A stretch of 64,000 bases of DNA from Hermatobates lingyangjiaoensis (GCA_026182355.1 JAPFBL010000168.1:1315501-1379500); one strand, 5' to 3'. Shown: positions 41,360 through 52,312, numbered from the stretch's first letter. The notes: generated by a model not told the origin, from the letters alone. Translations and numbers: made by a program.

Positions 41360-43100
41360 TAATTCTGTGACACTGTGGCCTTCTGTAATAAAACCGGTCG
41401 GAATCAAAGAGGAGAGGTTTTTGTTCAAAGTAAAACTTTTTAATTTGTATTTTATGTTTTTATCTTTAAAAAAAATGTTATAATCTTTTGAAAAAAATTG
41501 TAATGATATATGTTATTATCAAAAATGATGCTAGATTCTTCAAGTATGATGAAGAATGCTGAGTCACACAAGGACAAGTGGTCGTCGCTCCCAAGGCTAT
41601 ATTGCGACAAAAGTACAATCTTTATGACCGCTTCGACTTTTCGAAGTAATAAACTCGAGTAAAGTAGAAGTTTAGTACTTACTATGTGGAATAAATCTGG
41701 TAATGAGTCTCACCACAAGTAATAAATTAACGACACTTTCCTCTTCTTGAAGGGAAATTAGTTTCTAACAGCGTACAAGTTGGGGTTTTAAAAGTTTTTC
41801 TTTTTTTTAAAAAAAAGGGTAATTGAATTTTGCAAGTAAGCGTGTAAGATCTTTCGAAATCTTGTATAATTGAGGTGTGCTGTGTTTGTGTGTGTGTGAG
41901 AGAGAGAGACAGTGAGTGGGTGGGAAGGTTAAAGAGAGATCCACGAAACGTGAGCGTTGGGAGGAGGCCATCAGAGGATGTGGGTGAGTTGGCTTGGTAT
42001 AGAACAAATGACAGCTATGCTGGTGTACAGAAAGCAGAGTTAAAGGTGGTTTTACTAAAGAGACATGATAATTGCTGTAATCGTGGGTATGGGAACAATC
42101 CGCTAAAGACCCATGGAAACTGTGCCTTCCTTGCCAAGGCCGTGCTATTGTTAGCGCTTATACGTCTTCCGCCTCCACTCTTCCTTTTCTTCAATAGTAG
42201 AAGACATTTCCATCTTGATCATTTATGGCTGAACAGTTTGTGGTATAATGGAATGATGTTGACTTAGGACCTGAATTGCTGTCTTATTAGATGTTTATTT
42301 AATCATACTGTGAGTCAAGGATAATACTATTATTGTAATCACACATCCATCCTTCGCGACATGTGGAGTCAGAGCACCTCTGTTGCTATTTAAAGCGTGG
42401 AACTCACAACCTGCTTAATATATGAAGGCTTATTCTCTCCCATCTACCGATATACTAGTCCCAGCGACACGCAGTACACAAACATTTCAAGTTTTTAATC
42501 AATCCTTCCCAACCACTCATTGAATTTACTTCAACATACTGTAATTAATTTCAGAAATCATATCAGTTTTTATTAGGATAATTTGAATAAATATCACTAT
42601 TAGTACTATAGAAGTTGATGGCAATATTATGAAAATGTACCGTATTACCGCCTTCGTTTTCGTTTCTGAAATGATGTAGCAACTAAAAAAGTCGGAGGTA
42701 AGATTTTTGTAATAATAATACTTCTGTTTTTCCTGAATATAATTTATATTCTTCTGGTAATCTTAATTATAATTTTTATTCTATTGTCGATGTGTTTAAC
42801 ATTAAGTTTTGTGAATGGTGTTTATTATATGTAAGAATATAAACTTAATGTTTTTTTATGATAGAATTATATTAAGACTGTTTTATCTAACTAGTACAGT
42901 GAGCAGTTTTAAGACTGCTGTAGGGGTAGCACTATATTGGTACTATAGTAAAAAAGGATTTGTTTAAGCCTTGATCCGTGGGCAACAGATGAAGGGCTGT
43001 AGGAATCCTGAGTGTTGTTTTAAGAATTTTCAAAACATATTAATACCTGTTTGGAGAAGTCCTTCGACTTTATTTTACTCTGACTATCTCTTGTTTGTCT
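41360..43100. other. Unassigned spacer
   Basis: A GT/GA-rich run lies at 41882-41920; the open frames over it are low-complexity. No supported gene. Confidence 0.45.
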
Positions 43101-43106
43101 GTAGAT

Positions 43107-43226
43107 GGCCCACTATAGCTCAGTAGTAACGTGCTCGCCTCTGAACTGATAGGTCCGGTGTTCGATACCCACTCTGATCCATGTATATTCCCTTGCGGGA
43201 CTGCCACTATAACCTAACCTAACCTA
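43107..43226 (+). mobile_element. SINE head fused to tail A (internal deletion)
   Basis: tRNA head (GGCCCACTATAGCTCAGTAG, B-box-like 'GGTGTTCGATACCCACTC') is joined directly to 'TTCCCTTGCGGGACTGCCAC' and ends in AACCTAACCTAACCTA. About 230 bp of body is missing. It is about 120 bp long. Confidence 0.88.
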
Positions 43227-43229
43227 GTC

Positions 43230-43635
43230 TGTAGGTTTTACCACAAGAGAAGATAACCACTTTTCTTCGACCCAGAAGCAATTCCATCACGTTTAATGTA
43301 TATTCAGGTGGCGAGCGGGACCTGAAGACTTCAGAATCTACCTGTGGGTATACTGGTTTTGTGGGTAGTTAGCAAATCCTGTCCTATACCTGAATTAGTA
43401 ACGACTACTCGTTGCTCCATTATACGCCGGGATTTTGCAGATAGCAGTTAGTCATGCTGGGGGCTTCAATACCTATACCGTGGTATGTATGGTATATGAG
43501 AGGTGCCTAATCCCTGTCAGCCCGATGTTTTTTCTTATATGCCCACCAAAAATATTTTCATTATCCTTTTTGAAATAATATAAATCGTGTCTTTCTATGG
43601 GGCAATATGTTATTCATTGAACTGTTGTTTCATTA
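43230..43635. other. Unassigned, possible repeat
   Basis: GC-balanced sequence including GGGGGCTTCAATACCTATAC and ATGCCCACCAAAAATA. The latter resembles part of the insert at 37740-38028. Not resolved. Confidence 0.35.
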
Positions 43636-43638
43636 AAC

Positions 43639-43908
43639 CATTGTGTTTTTCAACTTTATTACTGAAGCGGGGACCCTATGAAAATATTCCATTGGCTCGA
43701 GATACCCCTATGAAATAATTTAGTTTCTTAAGCAAAAAACATCATTTAATAAAATGAAATAAAATACGAATGTTCAAAGTATTGCTCATATTTGTTATGC
43801 ATGAAATAAAACACTCATTAACAGATATTTAAATCAATTATTTTATATGTAGTCTTCGTCTGATTTAAAAATTGTGGAACCCCTGGACTATACTGGTTGA
43901 AAACCACG
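43639..43908. mobile_element. Probable hAT-type MITE
   Basis: Left end CATTGTGTTTTTCAACTTT, right end CTGGTTGAAAACCACG: inverted termini with several mismatches. Subterminal GCGGGGACCCTATG and TGGAACCCCTGGACTAT are also roughly inverted. No transposase. The target duplication is not clear. Confidence 0.5.
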
Positions 43909-43909
43909 A

Positions 43910-44865
43910 AGTGTAAAATGACTGGGAAAATGTTTCTTCTTTTTCTGAAACATCATATATTATAATATTGGTCATGAAGCGAAAAAAGTCGTGTTACCGA
44001 TAGCAGTTAGGAAACTTCAACAAAAAATCGGACGCCAAAGAAACTTGAAACCGTCTCAGTGGGACTTGTCCCAGGGCTGATTGTGCTGTTCACAGTCTTT
44101 TTCATATTTTCCTTTAAGTTTTCTACTTCAGAAAGGATATCGTTTAATAAACTAAAAACATTATAGTAATCCAGTATTATGACCTAGTCGAAGTTGGCAT
44201 ATAGAGTTGTTCTCGTTAGATAAGAGTTTTTCCAGTTTTCCTCGAGGATTGGCATCTTTTTCTCTTTTCTTCTCACACGTTGTGTTGATTACAGGTTGCC
44301 AAGTTATCCCGAGAATATCGCCCTCCTTCTATTCAAGTCATCCCCCCCTCCCCCCCCCCCTCCCCCTTGTACTTTTCAACTCCTCCCTAAGTATCTGAAG
44401 AAAGTTGCCATCTCCTCCTACATCACACTTACATTCCGCTTTTCAACTTTTTCCCAGGATCAGAAACTGTGTTACTTTTTTAATGAATTAAAACCTAGTT
44501 ACGATAAGAAAAATCCACCAATATGAATTCACTTTTTCATAAGAAATTAATAAGAAGCAGTCTTAACAACTTTCCAGAGTCCATGAGAATGTATGATATG
44601 TTTTCCTCTTTTTCCTTTTAAACATATATTCGTTATATATATACATATATATATTCGTTTATTTAATTTATTTTGAGTTTTATTCTGTATTTTTTATTAA
44701 AGCTTAGTTCATAATTTTTACTTTTTATTTATGTATCATTTCTTCTATTCATCCCTCAGTTTTTATTATTTTATTTGTTTTTCTGTTTACTATTATTTTT
44801 CATTTTCCTATTTTAATTTAATCTTAAATTGATTCTTGTCTACCTTATTCTCTGTCACCGGGCGC
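43910..44865. other. Unassigned spacer with a polypyrimidine tract
   Basis: 44339-44370 is a C-rich run (8 C, T, 11 C, T, 5 C). Overlapping open frames at 44207-44526 are products of it and are not called. Confidence 0.5.
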
Positions 44866-44924
44866 GTATATAGCAACATTGTTGGTCTCCAACCGTCTCT
44901 GTACCAGTGCGCTTGGTTTCCCTC

Positions 44925-44990
44925 TCTTATCTCTCCTGAAGACGGTTCAACCGAAAATTAAAGACTGTAAGTGTGTGTTTTTAATCTCTA
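44925..44990 (+). repeat. H6 terminal hairpin, single arm
   Basis: CTCCTGAAGACGGTTCAACC, GAAAATTAAAG, ACTGTAAGTGTGTGTTT. Core CUGAAGA intact, extra C, helix II GGU/ACC, GAAA intact. The 55 bp upstream (GGTTTCCCTCTCTTATCTC) may be the element's 3' region. Confidence 0.6.
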
Positions 44991-44999
44991 TGTTTCTTT

Positions 45000-46350
45000 A
45001 AGTGCATTGAACTTCATATATCTGTTAAATATATGTGTTAAATAGATGTGTGTTAATCTGTTACGAGACAAGACATTCATATACTTAATCATACATAGCA
45101 GAAGGTTGTAAAGTTAGCGCTAGTTAGCTTTATCATGTGTAGTGTTGCAAATAATGTTGGTATTTCTCATTTTCCTTAAATGTAATTAAATTAAGATTGT
45201 CCTAATGTCCTTAAAAGAACTTTTAAATGTTCTCACGCAACATATTCTGTTGCAGGTATGTGACTCTTCCATTCATGGTTTTTCCACGATGCTATGGTAT
45301 GTCTCTTTTTTTTATATTCATCTTTCAGCTATTTCGTTGTTTATTTTCTGATTCCTCGACATGATTAAAAATTATTTGTTTATTACTCTGTAAAAGAAAG
45401 TTGAGGTGAAAACAAGTAGGGGTGGTTTTATTAATAACATTACATTGCGCTTTGTTTATTATCATCAGAATGCAGGGTTGAGGGAGAGGTGGGGGGAGAC
45501 ATTAACTACTTACCAATAGTGGCTATTCAAATGAACCATTGAGGGTTAAAATTGTAAACTTTTTAGAAAAGCTGATGAAATTTGTTTAGGAGATAAAACA
45601 ATGTTAGTTGGTACTTAGTTATGTTCTTAACTCAAATATAAAACTTGATAATATTTCTTGTTGGTTTTTATTTGTTATTATAGTTTTTAAGCGTGCGATG
45701 TATCTATGTATATTACGTCTAATTTCCAAAAGATACAAACGCATATTTTTGTATTTATATATTTGAATCTGATTTTTATCAAGTTCAAATTAATAAAATT
45801 TAAGATTAATTTTAAATTGCAGTTAAATGAAAAAGATTGCGATTACAATTGTACAATTATTGATGAATTCAGTATAAGATCTAATCAAATTGTTTAGTGT
45901 CCAGTATTTTAGAGCCCACGTACAAAGAACAGTGTGATTCTGTGATCTTCTAGAATTTTATCATTATTAAATCCAAGTCTACTTCTTTAAGTTGTATTTT
46001 TCTTACAAATGTATGTGTTCAGAGTTGTTTTATTTATATTTATGTAGAAATTCCTGATGTAAGGGGTTATAAAATACCTTGTTTTTTTTTTACCTTGGAA
46101 GATTCATTTCGTGCCTGTATTTCAATTTTATTGTATGTGCGTTTAACTGAGATCGTACTTGTACATTGTAACTAGTTTATGCCACTTTGACTGCTTGATG
46201 ATTATCTGAACTATCATTGCTTCTTCAGGTAGCCATGTCTTAACCGGTTTGGACTCTGCCAGTCTTCAATAGCCAGGATTGAATTAAACATTTTATATCT
46301 TGCTATTCTGCTACCGCTTTAAAACTCACTTCTGCCAGTCAGTTTTGCAC
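45000..46350. other. Unassigned AT-rich spacer
   Basis: No supported feature. The open frame at 45706-45897 is I/F/K/N-rich. Confidence 0.5.

Positions 46351-46353
<3 letters not shown>

Positions 46354-46386
<33 letters not shown>
46354..46386. repeat. (TA)n microsatellite
   Basis: About 33 bp of TA, left flank of an H1 palindrome. Confidence 0.95.
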
Positions 46387-46389
<3 letters not shown>

Positions 46390-46608
46390 TGATCACACCA
46401 CAATATGTAAATGAAAGAAAAAAGACTAAGATCTTTCAACCGTAACAAGCAGTCTTCGTCAGAGTGAATGACTTGGTTGAGTTGGCTTTGACTCTGACGA
46501 AGACCGCTTGTTATGGTTGAAAGATCTTAGTCTTTTTTTTTCATTTTCATATTCTGGTTTGATCATTGATTGTTATTTCACGTGTTTATGTGAAATCTTT
46601 ATATATAT
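46387..46608. repeat. H1 palindrome, both arms present
   Basis: Left arm GATCACACCACAATATG ... CAGTCTTCGTCAGAGTG, right arm GACTCTGACGAAGACCGC, TTATGGTTGAAAGATC, ATTGATTGTTATTTCACG. (TA)n on both sides. Right core intact; helix II GACCG/UGGUU has one weakened pair. Confidence 0.9.
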
Positions 46609-46644
46609 ATATATATATAAACGAATTAAAAATAGGATAGCAGG

Positions 46645-46735
46645 CAGATAGACACAAGAATAACTAACTTCTATATTTCAACGATCGTCGTCATCAGGAG
46701 CCCTCCTGATTTCTTGAAATCTTGTTTCTTGTAAT
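46645..46735 (-). repeat. H11 terminal hairpin
   Basis: Minus strand: GCUC-CUGAUGA-C-GACG-AU-CGUU-GAAAUAUAG (46700-46672). The core is the textbook CUGAUGA plus one extra C. Followed leftward by TTAGTTATTCTTGTGTC. Confidence 0.55.
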
Positions 46736-46740
46736 TATTA

Positions 46741-46795
46741 TTATTATATATATATATATAATATATATATATTATATATATATATATATATATAC
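46741..46795. repeat. TA-rich microsatellite
   Basis: About 55 bp of (TA)n with TAATA interruptions, left flank of the lineage C palindrome. Confidence 0.95.
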
Positions 46796-46872
46796 CATGA
46801 TAAACGAAAAACGGTCCGGCAGGACAAATAACAATTAAAATAAGCAGTGACACATAAACAGAAACACAACAA

Positions 46873-46917
46873 AGACTCACTTTTCAATATTTCGACCGTA
46901 ATGGCGGTCGTCCTCAG
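46873..46917 (-). ncRNA. Hammerhead-ribozyme-like motif (lineage C, left arm)
   Basis: Mirror of 49371-49414. Core CUGAGGA is the reverse complement of 46911-46917. All helices as in the right copy. Confidence 0.55.
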
Positions 46918-47180
46918 GAGAAGAAGTGAATTGACGGAGCGACGACAGTCAACTGAAGAACTCACAGGGTGAGGGCTAAAGCAGTGCTGCCGCAAAGGAG
47001 ACAAATAAAAAAGGAACTAGGAAGTCGAGAGCAAAAATAAAAAAAAAAAAAAATGTTTTTGAAAGGTAGAAAAAGGTTAAGAAAAGAAAAAATAAAGAAA
47101 ATATATAGAACAATTAAAAATAAAAAAATATTAAAAAAAAAAAATAATAATAAATAAAAAAAAAATAAATAAATAAAAAA

Positions 47181-48150
47181 CTAACGATTTAAATTCAAGC
47201 CAGGTTTCGAGCGTGCCCCCAGGAGCCAAATGTGGGCTTCCTCAGAAGCTTTTAAAGTAACTTGTCTGTTATCACTGGGGACTTGTTTAAGAACTTGGAC
47301 TGTGAAACAATCATTGAAACTGAGATGGTGGGAATTAGCGTGAGTGGCGACAGGGAGACTGCTGCGTTTACCAACCGAAAGCCTGTGATTATTCATCCGA
47401 AGGTTAAGCATCGTAGATGCTAAACCAACGTAAAAAGCATCACATTGGGTGCATTTCAAGAGGTAAACGCAGTCAGTGGAGATACAGGAGAAAGGACTGT
47501 GAATAGGGTAAGAATTAAGATTAGTTAGAGACTCAAATGAAGACCCAGAATCAACAATGGGACAGGTAAGACATCTCCGACGTCCACAACGTTGTAGGCC
47601 ACCACTGCTTTGGGGATTCTGAATAAGTTTGCCGGCCCGGTGGGAAAAAATATTTGAGAGATTGGGGGCTCTTCTAAAGGAAATGCGGGGCAACTGGTTA
47701 AAAACTGAAACGGTAGAGGGGGAAGAGGAAAGGATAGGGTAAAGTTCTTTAATAAATTTTCTTAATTTATGGACACCAGGGAAATAATTTGTAAGAAGCG
47801 AAGCAGTAGTAGTGGGGTCTCTTCTGTTATTAGTGGAAAAGTTGACATTGGCAGGGATGATTCGGCTATTGATTAAATTGGGGGGATAACCACGCTGAGT
47901 GAATTTGCATTTAAGTTTTTGAAGATTAGTTTCCCGATCTTGGATATTATTACAGAGGCGATGAAGACGGATTGAAAGAGACCGCGGGATAGATTTTTTA
48001 ATATGAGGAGGATGACAACTTTTGTAATGGAGGTAGTTTTGGGCGTTGGTGGGCTTAACGTGAACAGACGTCGTGAAGGTCCCACTGCTAAGAGTGATGT
48101 CAACATCTAAGAAAGTTATGTTGTAGGGGGAGGAATGGTGTTTGAAAGAG
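47181..48150 (-). pseudogene. PLE RT tail, linker and GIY-YIG endonuclease (lineage C, left copy)
   Basis: Minus-strand reading is open, by my reading, from about 48150 (SFKHHSSPYNITFLDV) to the stop at 47181. It holds the post-palm FLDV segment, the RRAPNLSNIF linker, a Cys cluster (CGRRRCLTC), then the nuclease: DCVY, CTQC, FYVG, LRMNNHR and the KASEEAHIW glutamate region. It ends ARSKPGLNLNR, six or so residues longer than the right copy. The reverse transcriptase catalytic motifs are absent, so it cannot retrotranspose by itself. The nuclease part looks intact and could encode a stand-alone GIY-YIG protein if transcribed, which I consider unlikely. Confidence 0.85.
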
Positions 48151-49082
48151 ATTCCTCCCCCTACAACATAACTTTCTTAGATGTTGACATCACTCTTAAC
48201 AGTGGGACCTTCACGACGTCTGTTCACGTTAAGCCCACCAACGCCCAAAACTACCTCCATTACAAAAGTTGTCATCCTCCTCATATTAAAAAATCTATCC
48301 CGCGGTCTCTTTCAATCCGTCTTCATCGCCTCTGTAATAATATCCAAGATCGGGAAACTAATCTTCAAAAACTTAAATGCAAATTCACTCAGCGTGGTTA
48401 TCCCCCCAATTTAATCAATAGCCGAATCATCCCTGCCAATGTCAACTTTTCCACTAATAACAGAAGAGACCCCACTACTACTGCTTCGCTTCTTACAAAT
48501 TATTTCCCTGGTGTCATTAAATTAAGAAAATTTATTAAAGAACTTTACCCTATCCTTTCCTCTTCCCCCTCTACCGTTTCAGTTTTTAACCAGTTGCCCC
48601 GCATTTCCTTTAGAAGAGCCCCCAATCTCTCAAATATTTTTTCCCACCGGGCCGGCAAACTTATTCAGAATCCCCAAAGCAGTGGTGGCCTACAACGTTG
48701 TGGACGTCGGAGATGTCTTACCTGTCCCATTGTTGATTCTGGGTCTTCATTTGAGTCTCTAACTAATCTTAATTCTTACCCTATTCACAGTCCTTCCTCC
48801 TGTATCTCCACTGACTGCGTTTACCTCTTGAAATGCACCCAATGTGATGCTTTTTACGTTGGTTTAGCATCTACGATGCTGAACCTTCGGATGAATAATC
48901 ACAGGCTTTCGGTTGGTAAACGCAGCAGTCTCCCTGTCGCCACTCACGCTAATTCCCACCATCTCAGTTTCAATGATTGTTTCACAGTCCAAGTTCTTAA
49001 ACAAGTCCCCAGTGATAACAGACAAGTTACTTTAAAAGCTTCTGAGGAAGCCCACATTTGGCTCCTGGGGGCACGCTCGTAA
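48135..49082 (+). pseudogene. PLE RT tail, linker and GIY-YIG endonuclease (lineage C, right copy)
   Basis: 315-codon open frame. Residues 1-6 come from the palindrome centre and the left arm, not from the element. FLDV (14-17) is the segment after the RT palm. Residues 45-100 form the basic linker (IRLHRLCNN, GYPPNLI). RRAPNLSNIF is at 160-169. A Cys cluster (189, 194, 197) is likely a zinc knuckle. The GIY-YIG domain covers about 220-312: VY (229-230), Cys234/Cys237, FYVG (240-243), Arg252, His257, Glu304/305. A stop replaces a lysine codon of the left copy right after ARS (49080-49082). 5'-truncated, so RT-dead. It is the longest open frame in the window. Confidence 0.88.
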
Positions 49083-49112
49083 CCTGGCTTGAATTTAAAT
49101 CGTTAGTTTTTT

Positions 49113-49144
<32 letters not shown>

Positions 49145-49370
49145 TTATTATTTTTTTTTTTTTAATATTTTTTATTTTTAATTGTTCTATATATTTTCTT
49201 TATTTTTTCTTTTCTTAACCTTTTTCTACCTTTCAAAAACATTTTTTTTTTTTTTATTTTTGCTCTCGACTTCCTAGTTCCTTTTTTATTTGTCTCCTTT
49301 GCGGCAGCACTGCTTTAGCCCTCACCCTGTGAGTTCTTCAGTTGACTGTCGTCGCTCCGTCAATTCACTT

Positions 49371-49414
49371 CTTCTCCTGAGGACGACCGCCATTACGGTC
49401 GAAATATTGAAAAG
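49371..49414 (+). ncRNA. Hammerhead-ribozyme-like motif (lineage C, right arm)
   Basis: Helix I CUUCUC (49371-49376) with GAAAAG (49409-49414), five of six pairs. Core CUGAGGA (49377-49383), extra C (49384). Helix II GACCG (49385-49389) with CGGUC (49396-49400). GAAA 49401-49404. Helix III A-U with loop UA. Triplet AUU ending 49408. Confidence 0.62.
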
Positions 49415-49462
49415 TGAGTCTTTGTTGTGTTTCTGTTTATGTGTCACTGCTTATTTTAATTG

Positions 49463-49502
49463 GTATATATATATATATATATATTTCCTATATATATATA
49501 TA
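49463..49502. repeat. (TA)n microsatellite with a TTTCC/GGAAA interruption
   Basis: TA runs on both sides of TTTCC; the next PLE relic begins with GGAAA at 49502. Confidence 0.9.
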
Positions 49503-49860
49503 GGAAATTAAAACTTATCAGGGCTAGGTCAGTTCTTTAGATTCAAATTAAACTCTCATTGCCAACGTTTCAGTTTTTATTTAGATCCTTTTTAAAGAAG
49601 TATAAAATTTTGAAACGGAAAAACTAAGTATTATGAACACGTCATGGTTCAGTGTCACGTGTACATTCAAACTAGATAGTTGCTGAAATCGGCAGTGTTT
49701 TCTTTTGTAAAAAAAATCTCTAATGTAATAGTTAGTTTATCTATTTAAAACTTTTATACTTCTGCCTATGAAAAAAGTTTTAAATAAAAACAGATACGTT
49801 GGCAACGCGAGTTCAGTTTGAACCTGGCAGAACTGATAGAGTTCTGATAATATTTTATTT
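49497..49860 (+). mobile_element. PLE lineage D relic with inverted ends
   Basis: Left 'CAGGGCTAGGTCAGTTC' and 'CTCTCATTGCCAACGTTTCAG'-type sequence (49510-49572), right GCCTATGAAAAAAGTTTTAA, CAGATACGTTGGCAACGC and 'CTGGCAGAACTGATAGAG' (49766-49845). The right hairpin is the core-degenerate kind (UAUGAAAAA). No coding remains between the ends (49600-49760). Confidence 0.65.
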
Positions 49861-49861
49861 T

Positions 49862-50010
49862 AGAGTCCTAAATTTTGCCTAACTCATGCATACTTAAATT
49901 GCATACAGCTTCAATTTTTGGTCACCTCCCATGTGAATAAACCTGAGTGGGTATCGAACCGCCGATCTACCAGTCCAGAGGCGAGTACGCAAGCTACTGG
50001 GCTACCTTAG
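49862..50010 (-). mobile_element. tRNA-derived SINE, rearranged
   Basis: Reverse orientation: 'GTCCTAAATTTTGCCTAACTC' region near 49865, then 'CACCTCCCATGTGAATAAAC', head 'GGTATCGAACCGCCGATC' and GGGCTACCTTA. Most of the body between them is deleted. Confidence 0.82.
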
Positions 50011-50014
50011 ACTT

Positions 50015-50810
50015 TTACTAAGCATATTACTTAAAGTTAATTATTGTACATTTCAACTCAAATCCGTCGCTATTTTTCTGAAGGTGGACAGTACTATTTA
50101 TTCACTTCACTGTAGCCTTCTTCAGGTTGCAATTCTTTTTTTTTCATAAAGTTTCCTCTAATTATAATTAATTATTATCTTTTTTGACAGGTTCATATTA
50201 ACAAGGGAAAGAGTTCATTTCTTAATTTTCACTAATATATAATTGCAGGGATTTTTATGTAAATATAAGGAATATATAATGTATGATTGATACCGTAATT
50301 ATGACCTAAATAAATTGTTTCTAAAATTAAGCATCTGAAAACTGAAACCACTTTATTAAATCATTGTTCTACGATGTGGATCTTCTCAGCTTAATAATAA
50401 GACTGTTATCAATTTATTAGATATTTTTAATTATTACGTAACTTTGCTTCCTTTAATGATTTATTTAAATAGATGTTTTATATAATTAAATACAGTTATA
50501 TTTTTATCCATATATCTTTTAAAAGTTTTTATCTTGCAATGTTTGTGAGAAAATGAGGTAAATTACTAATTAGAGTAAATTATAGACAATTAGAAGGTTA
50601 AACAAACCTTTTTTGTTTTTTCTCATGGTAGAGGATATAATGATATCATTAGTGTTTGACTATGGTATGAAATTCGACATGTTTCTATTACGAACATAAT
50701 AGAACTCATAATTCGAACTCATGTTAGTTACGTTCAAGTCTCATTACAGATTACATTCTACATCAGGTGTCTTGAATTGTGGGTTCGTCAAAGTTTCTTC
50801 AAAATAGGTA
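50015..50810. other. Unassigned AT-rich spacer
   Basis: No supported feature. Confidence 0.5.
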
Positions 50811-50814
50811 TCTT

Positions 50815-51335
50815 TGACGAGCACATGGTATCATCCTATAGATCAGACGAATCCTATAGATTTAATGACCTTCCCTAGAGATCATAACATTCTACAAAGA
50901 ATATGAATTGTATAGAACACATGCCTCCCTTCAGAGTACGTGAATACTATGAGTCATGGCATCCTAAAGAAAATATTAATAATAAATACGAATAACATCT
51001 TATAGAGCACAACATCTTTCAGAGCATATGAATGCTATAGAGTAAATATCATCCTTTAGGGTCCTATCATTTTGCAGAGCACATGAATCGTATAGAGAAC
51101 ATGATATTCTACAAAAAAACATGAATCCTATAGAACACATCCTACATGATAATGAAGATTAAATGACATATAGATCATTTGCTATAGCTAACAAAAATGT
51201 ATAAAATGTATTTATGTTTTTATATAAAACATATAAAAAAAAATAGAAAGTGTTATATTCATCTTATTCTGTAGAGGATGTGTACTCCTACAGAGTACAT
51301 GACATTGAATACATCACATGACATCCTATAGGATA
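50815..51335 (+). repeat. Decayed short tandem repeat
   Basis: The phrase CATCCTATAGAGCACATGAA recurs in varied form: 'CCTATAGATCAGACGAAT', 'TTGTATAGAACACATG', 'CTTATAGAGCACAACATC', 'CGTATAGAGAACATGATA', 'CCTATAGAACACATCC'. The spacing is about 17-20 bp or multiples. A TA-rich insert (51180-51255) interrupts it. Confidence 0.7.
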
Positions 51336-51534
51336 TCGTAATATATCTGTACCTACTCAGCGAGTTGAAGTATACCCCCACAGATAAATAGTTTTTTATT
51401 TCACATATATATAAACAGAAATGATTACCAAAATTAAAATTCGCATTCTTCAGTACCAACAGTAATCACGCTATTACTAAACTATAAAATAAGTGCTTTA
51501 TTCAATAAATTAGGATCGTTTTTTGTTTTTTTTT

Positions 51535-51835
51535 TAACTGATCCCCTAGCGGGTTAAAAACGTCAGCCCTTTTCGGTATTTTTGTTTGATCGGTAATTCT
51601 ACACTGGGAGCCTTAAATTTGCCTAACTCAAGCGTATTTAGAGGAGAGATCTTTAAGGGTGCTTGACATGGTACATGCTCGGGATCTACGGCTTAACGTC
51701 CTCTCCGAGGGTCGGTGAGATCATATTTATTCACCTCCTACGTAAATTAATCGAGGGCCGGGTGGGTATCGAACCCCGGACCTACTAGTTCAGAGGTAAG
51801 TACGTTAACCACTGAGCTAACCTGGTCCGTTTAGG
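51535..51835 (-). mobile_element. tRNA-derived SINE (tail B)
   Basis: Reverse orientation. Tail B at 51540-51600 (ATCCCCTAGCGGGTTAAAAA, CGTCAGCCCTTTTCGG, TTTGATCGGTAATTCTAC), body 'CTAACTCAAGCGTATTTAG', head 'GGTATCGAACCCCGGACC' (B box) and 'AACCACTGAGCTAACCTGG' (A box). Near complete. Confidence 0.9.
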
Positions 51836-51868
51836 TTCGTTAGTAATTGAGTAATTTATATATAAATA

Positions 51869-52093
51869 TAAACAATGATCAAACCACAATAAGAAATGGG
51901 AAAACAAGACTAAGATCTTTCAACCGTAACAAGCGGTCTTCGTCAGAGTCAAAAACTCAACTCAACTCAGTTGGATTTTTGACTCTGACGAAGACTGCTT
52001 GTTCCGGTTGAATGATCTTAGTCTTGTTTTCCCATTTCTTATTGTGGTTTGATCATTGATTGTTATTTCACGTGTTTATGTGAAATCTCTTTA
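51869..52093. repeat. H1 palindrome, both arms well kept
   Basis: Left: 'CAATGATCAAACCACAATAA' ... CTTCGTCAGAGTCAAAAAC. Right: GACTCTGACGAAGACTGC, TTCCGGTTGAATGATC, ATTGATTGTTATTTCACG. Central spacer about 20 bp (CTCAACTCAACTCAGTTGG). The right core has GAAU in place of GAAA. Confidence 0.9.
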
Positions 52094-52312
52094 TAAACAT
52101 AAACAAAGTTTTACAATTCGTTACCTCGTTGCTATAGAAAAATAAATTTGTTTTATAATATAATGTAAGAAATTTAGTTACTTTTGAAAATAAAGCTTTA
52201 AGTTTATTTCCTTTTGAAAGGAATTTTATAGAAATAAACAAATGTTTATACATTAGTGTATTTGTTATAAGGAGTATTCTGTTTTCTACTTTGCAGGGAG
52301 GAAGAAAGCGCA

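Larger units (their letters stand above)
46796..49462. mobile_element. PLE lineage C head-to-head dimer: 2.6-kb palindrome
   Basis: The arms 46833-48136 and 48151-49460 are reverse complements with only a few differences that I can find, separated by 14 bp (48137-48150). Each arm is one 5'-truncated PLE (RT tail, linker, GIY-YIG, 3' region, hammerhead-like end) pointing outward. (TA)n bounds both sides. The right outer end lacks about 35 bp that the left keeps (46796-46832, CGAAAAACGGTCCGGCAGG). The left copy reaches 14 bases further into the RT than the right. Confidence 0.92.

Noticed and set aside
41875..42267. 130-codon open frame starting in a GT/GA run
   Set aside because: The N-terminus is low-complexity repeat and the rest shows no domain. 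Length is compatible with chance.
43639..43646. 8-bp target duplication for the MITE at 43639-43908
   Set aside because: Candidate flanking 8-mers do not match well enough; the exact ends are uncertain.
44207..44526. Two overlapping open frames with poly-proline
   Set aside because: They come from the C-rich run read in two frames.
47873..48414. 77-codon frames at 47873-48106 and 48181-48414 (MLTSLL...)
   Set aside because: Same peptide from each palindrome arm in a frame shifted against the PLE protein: a shadow.
46796..49462. Bidirectional host gene pair
   Set aside because: The two frames are the same protein on inverted PLE arms with hammerhead-like ends and (TA)n borders.
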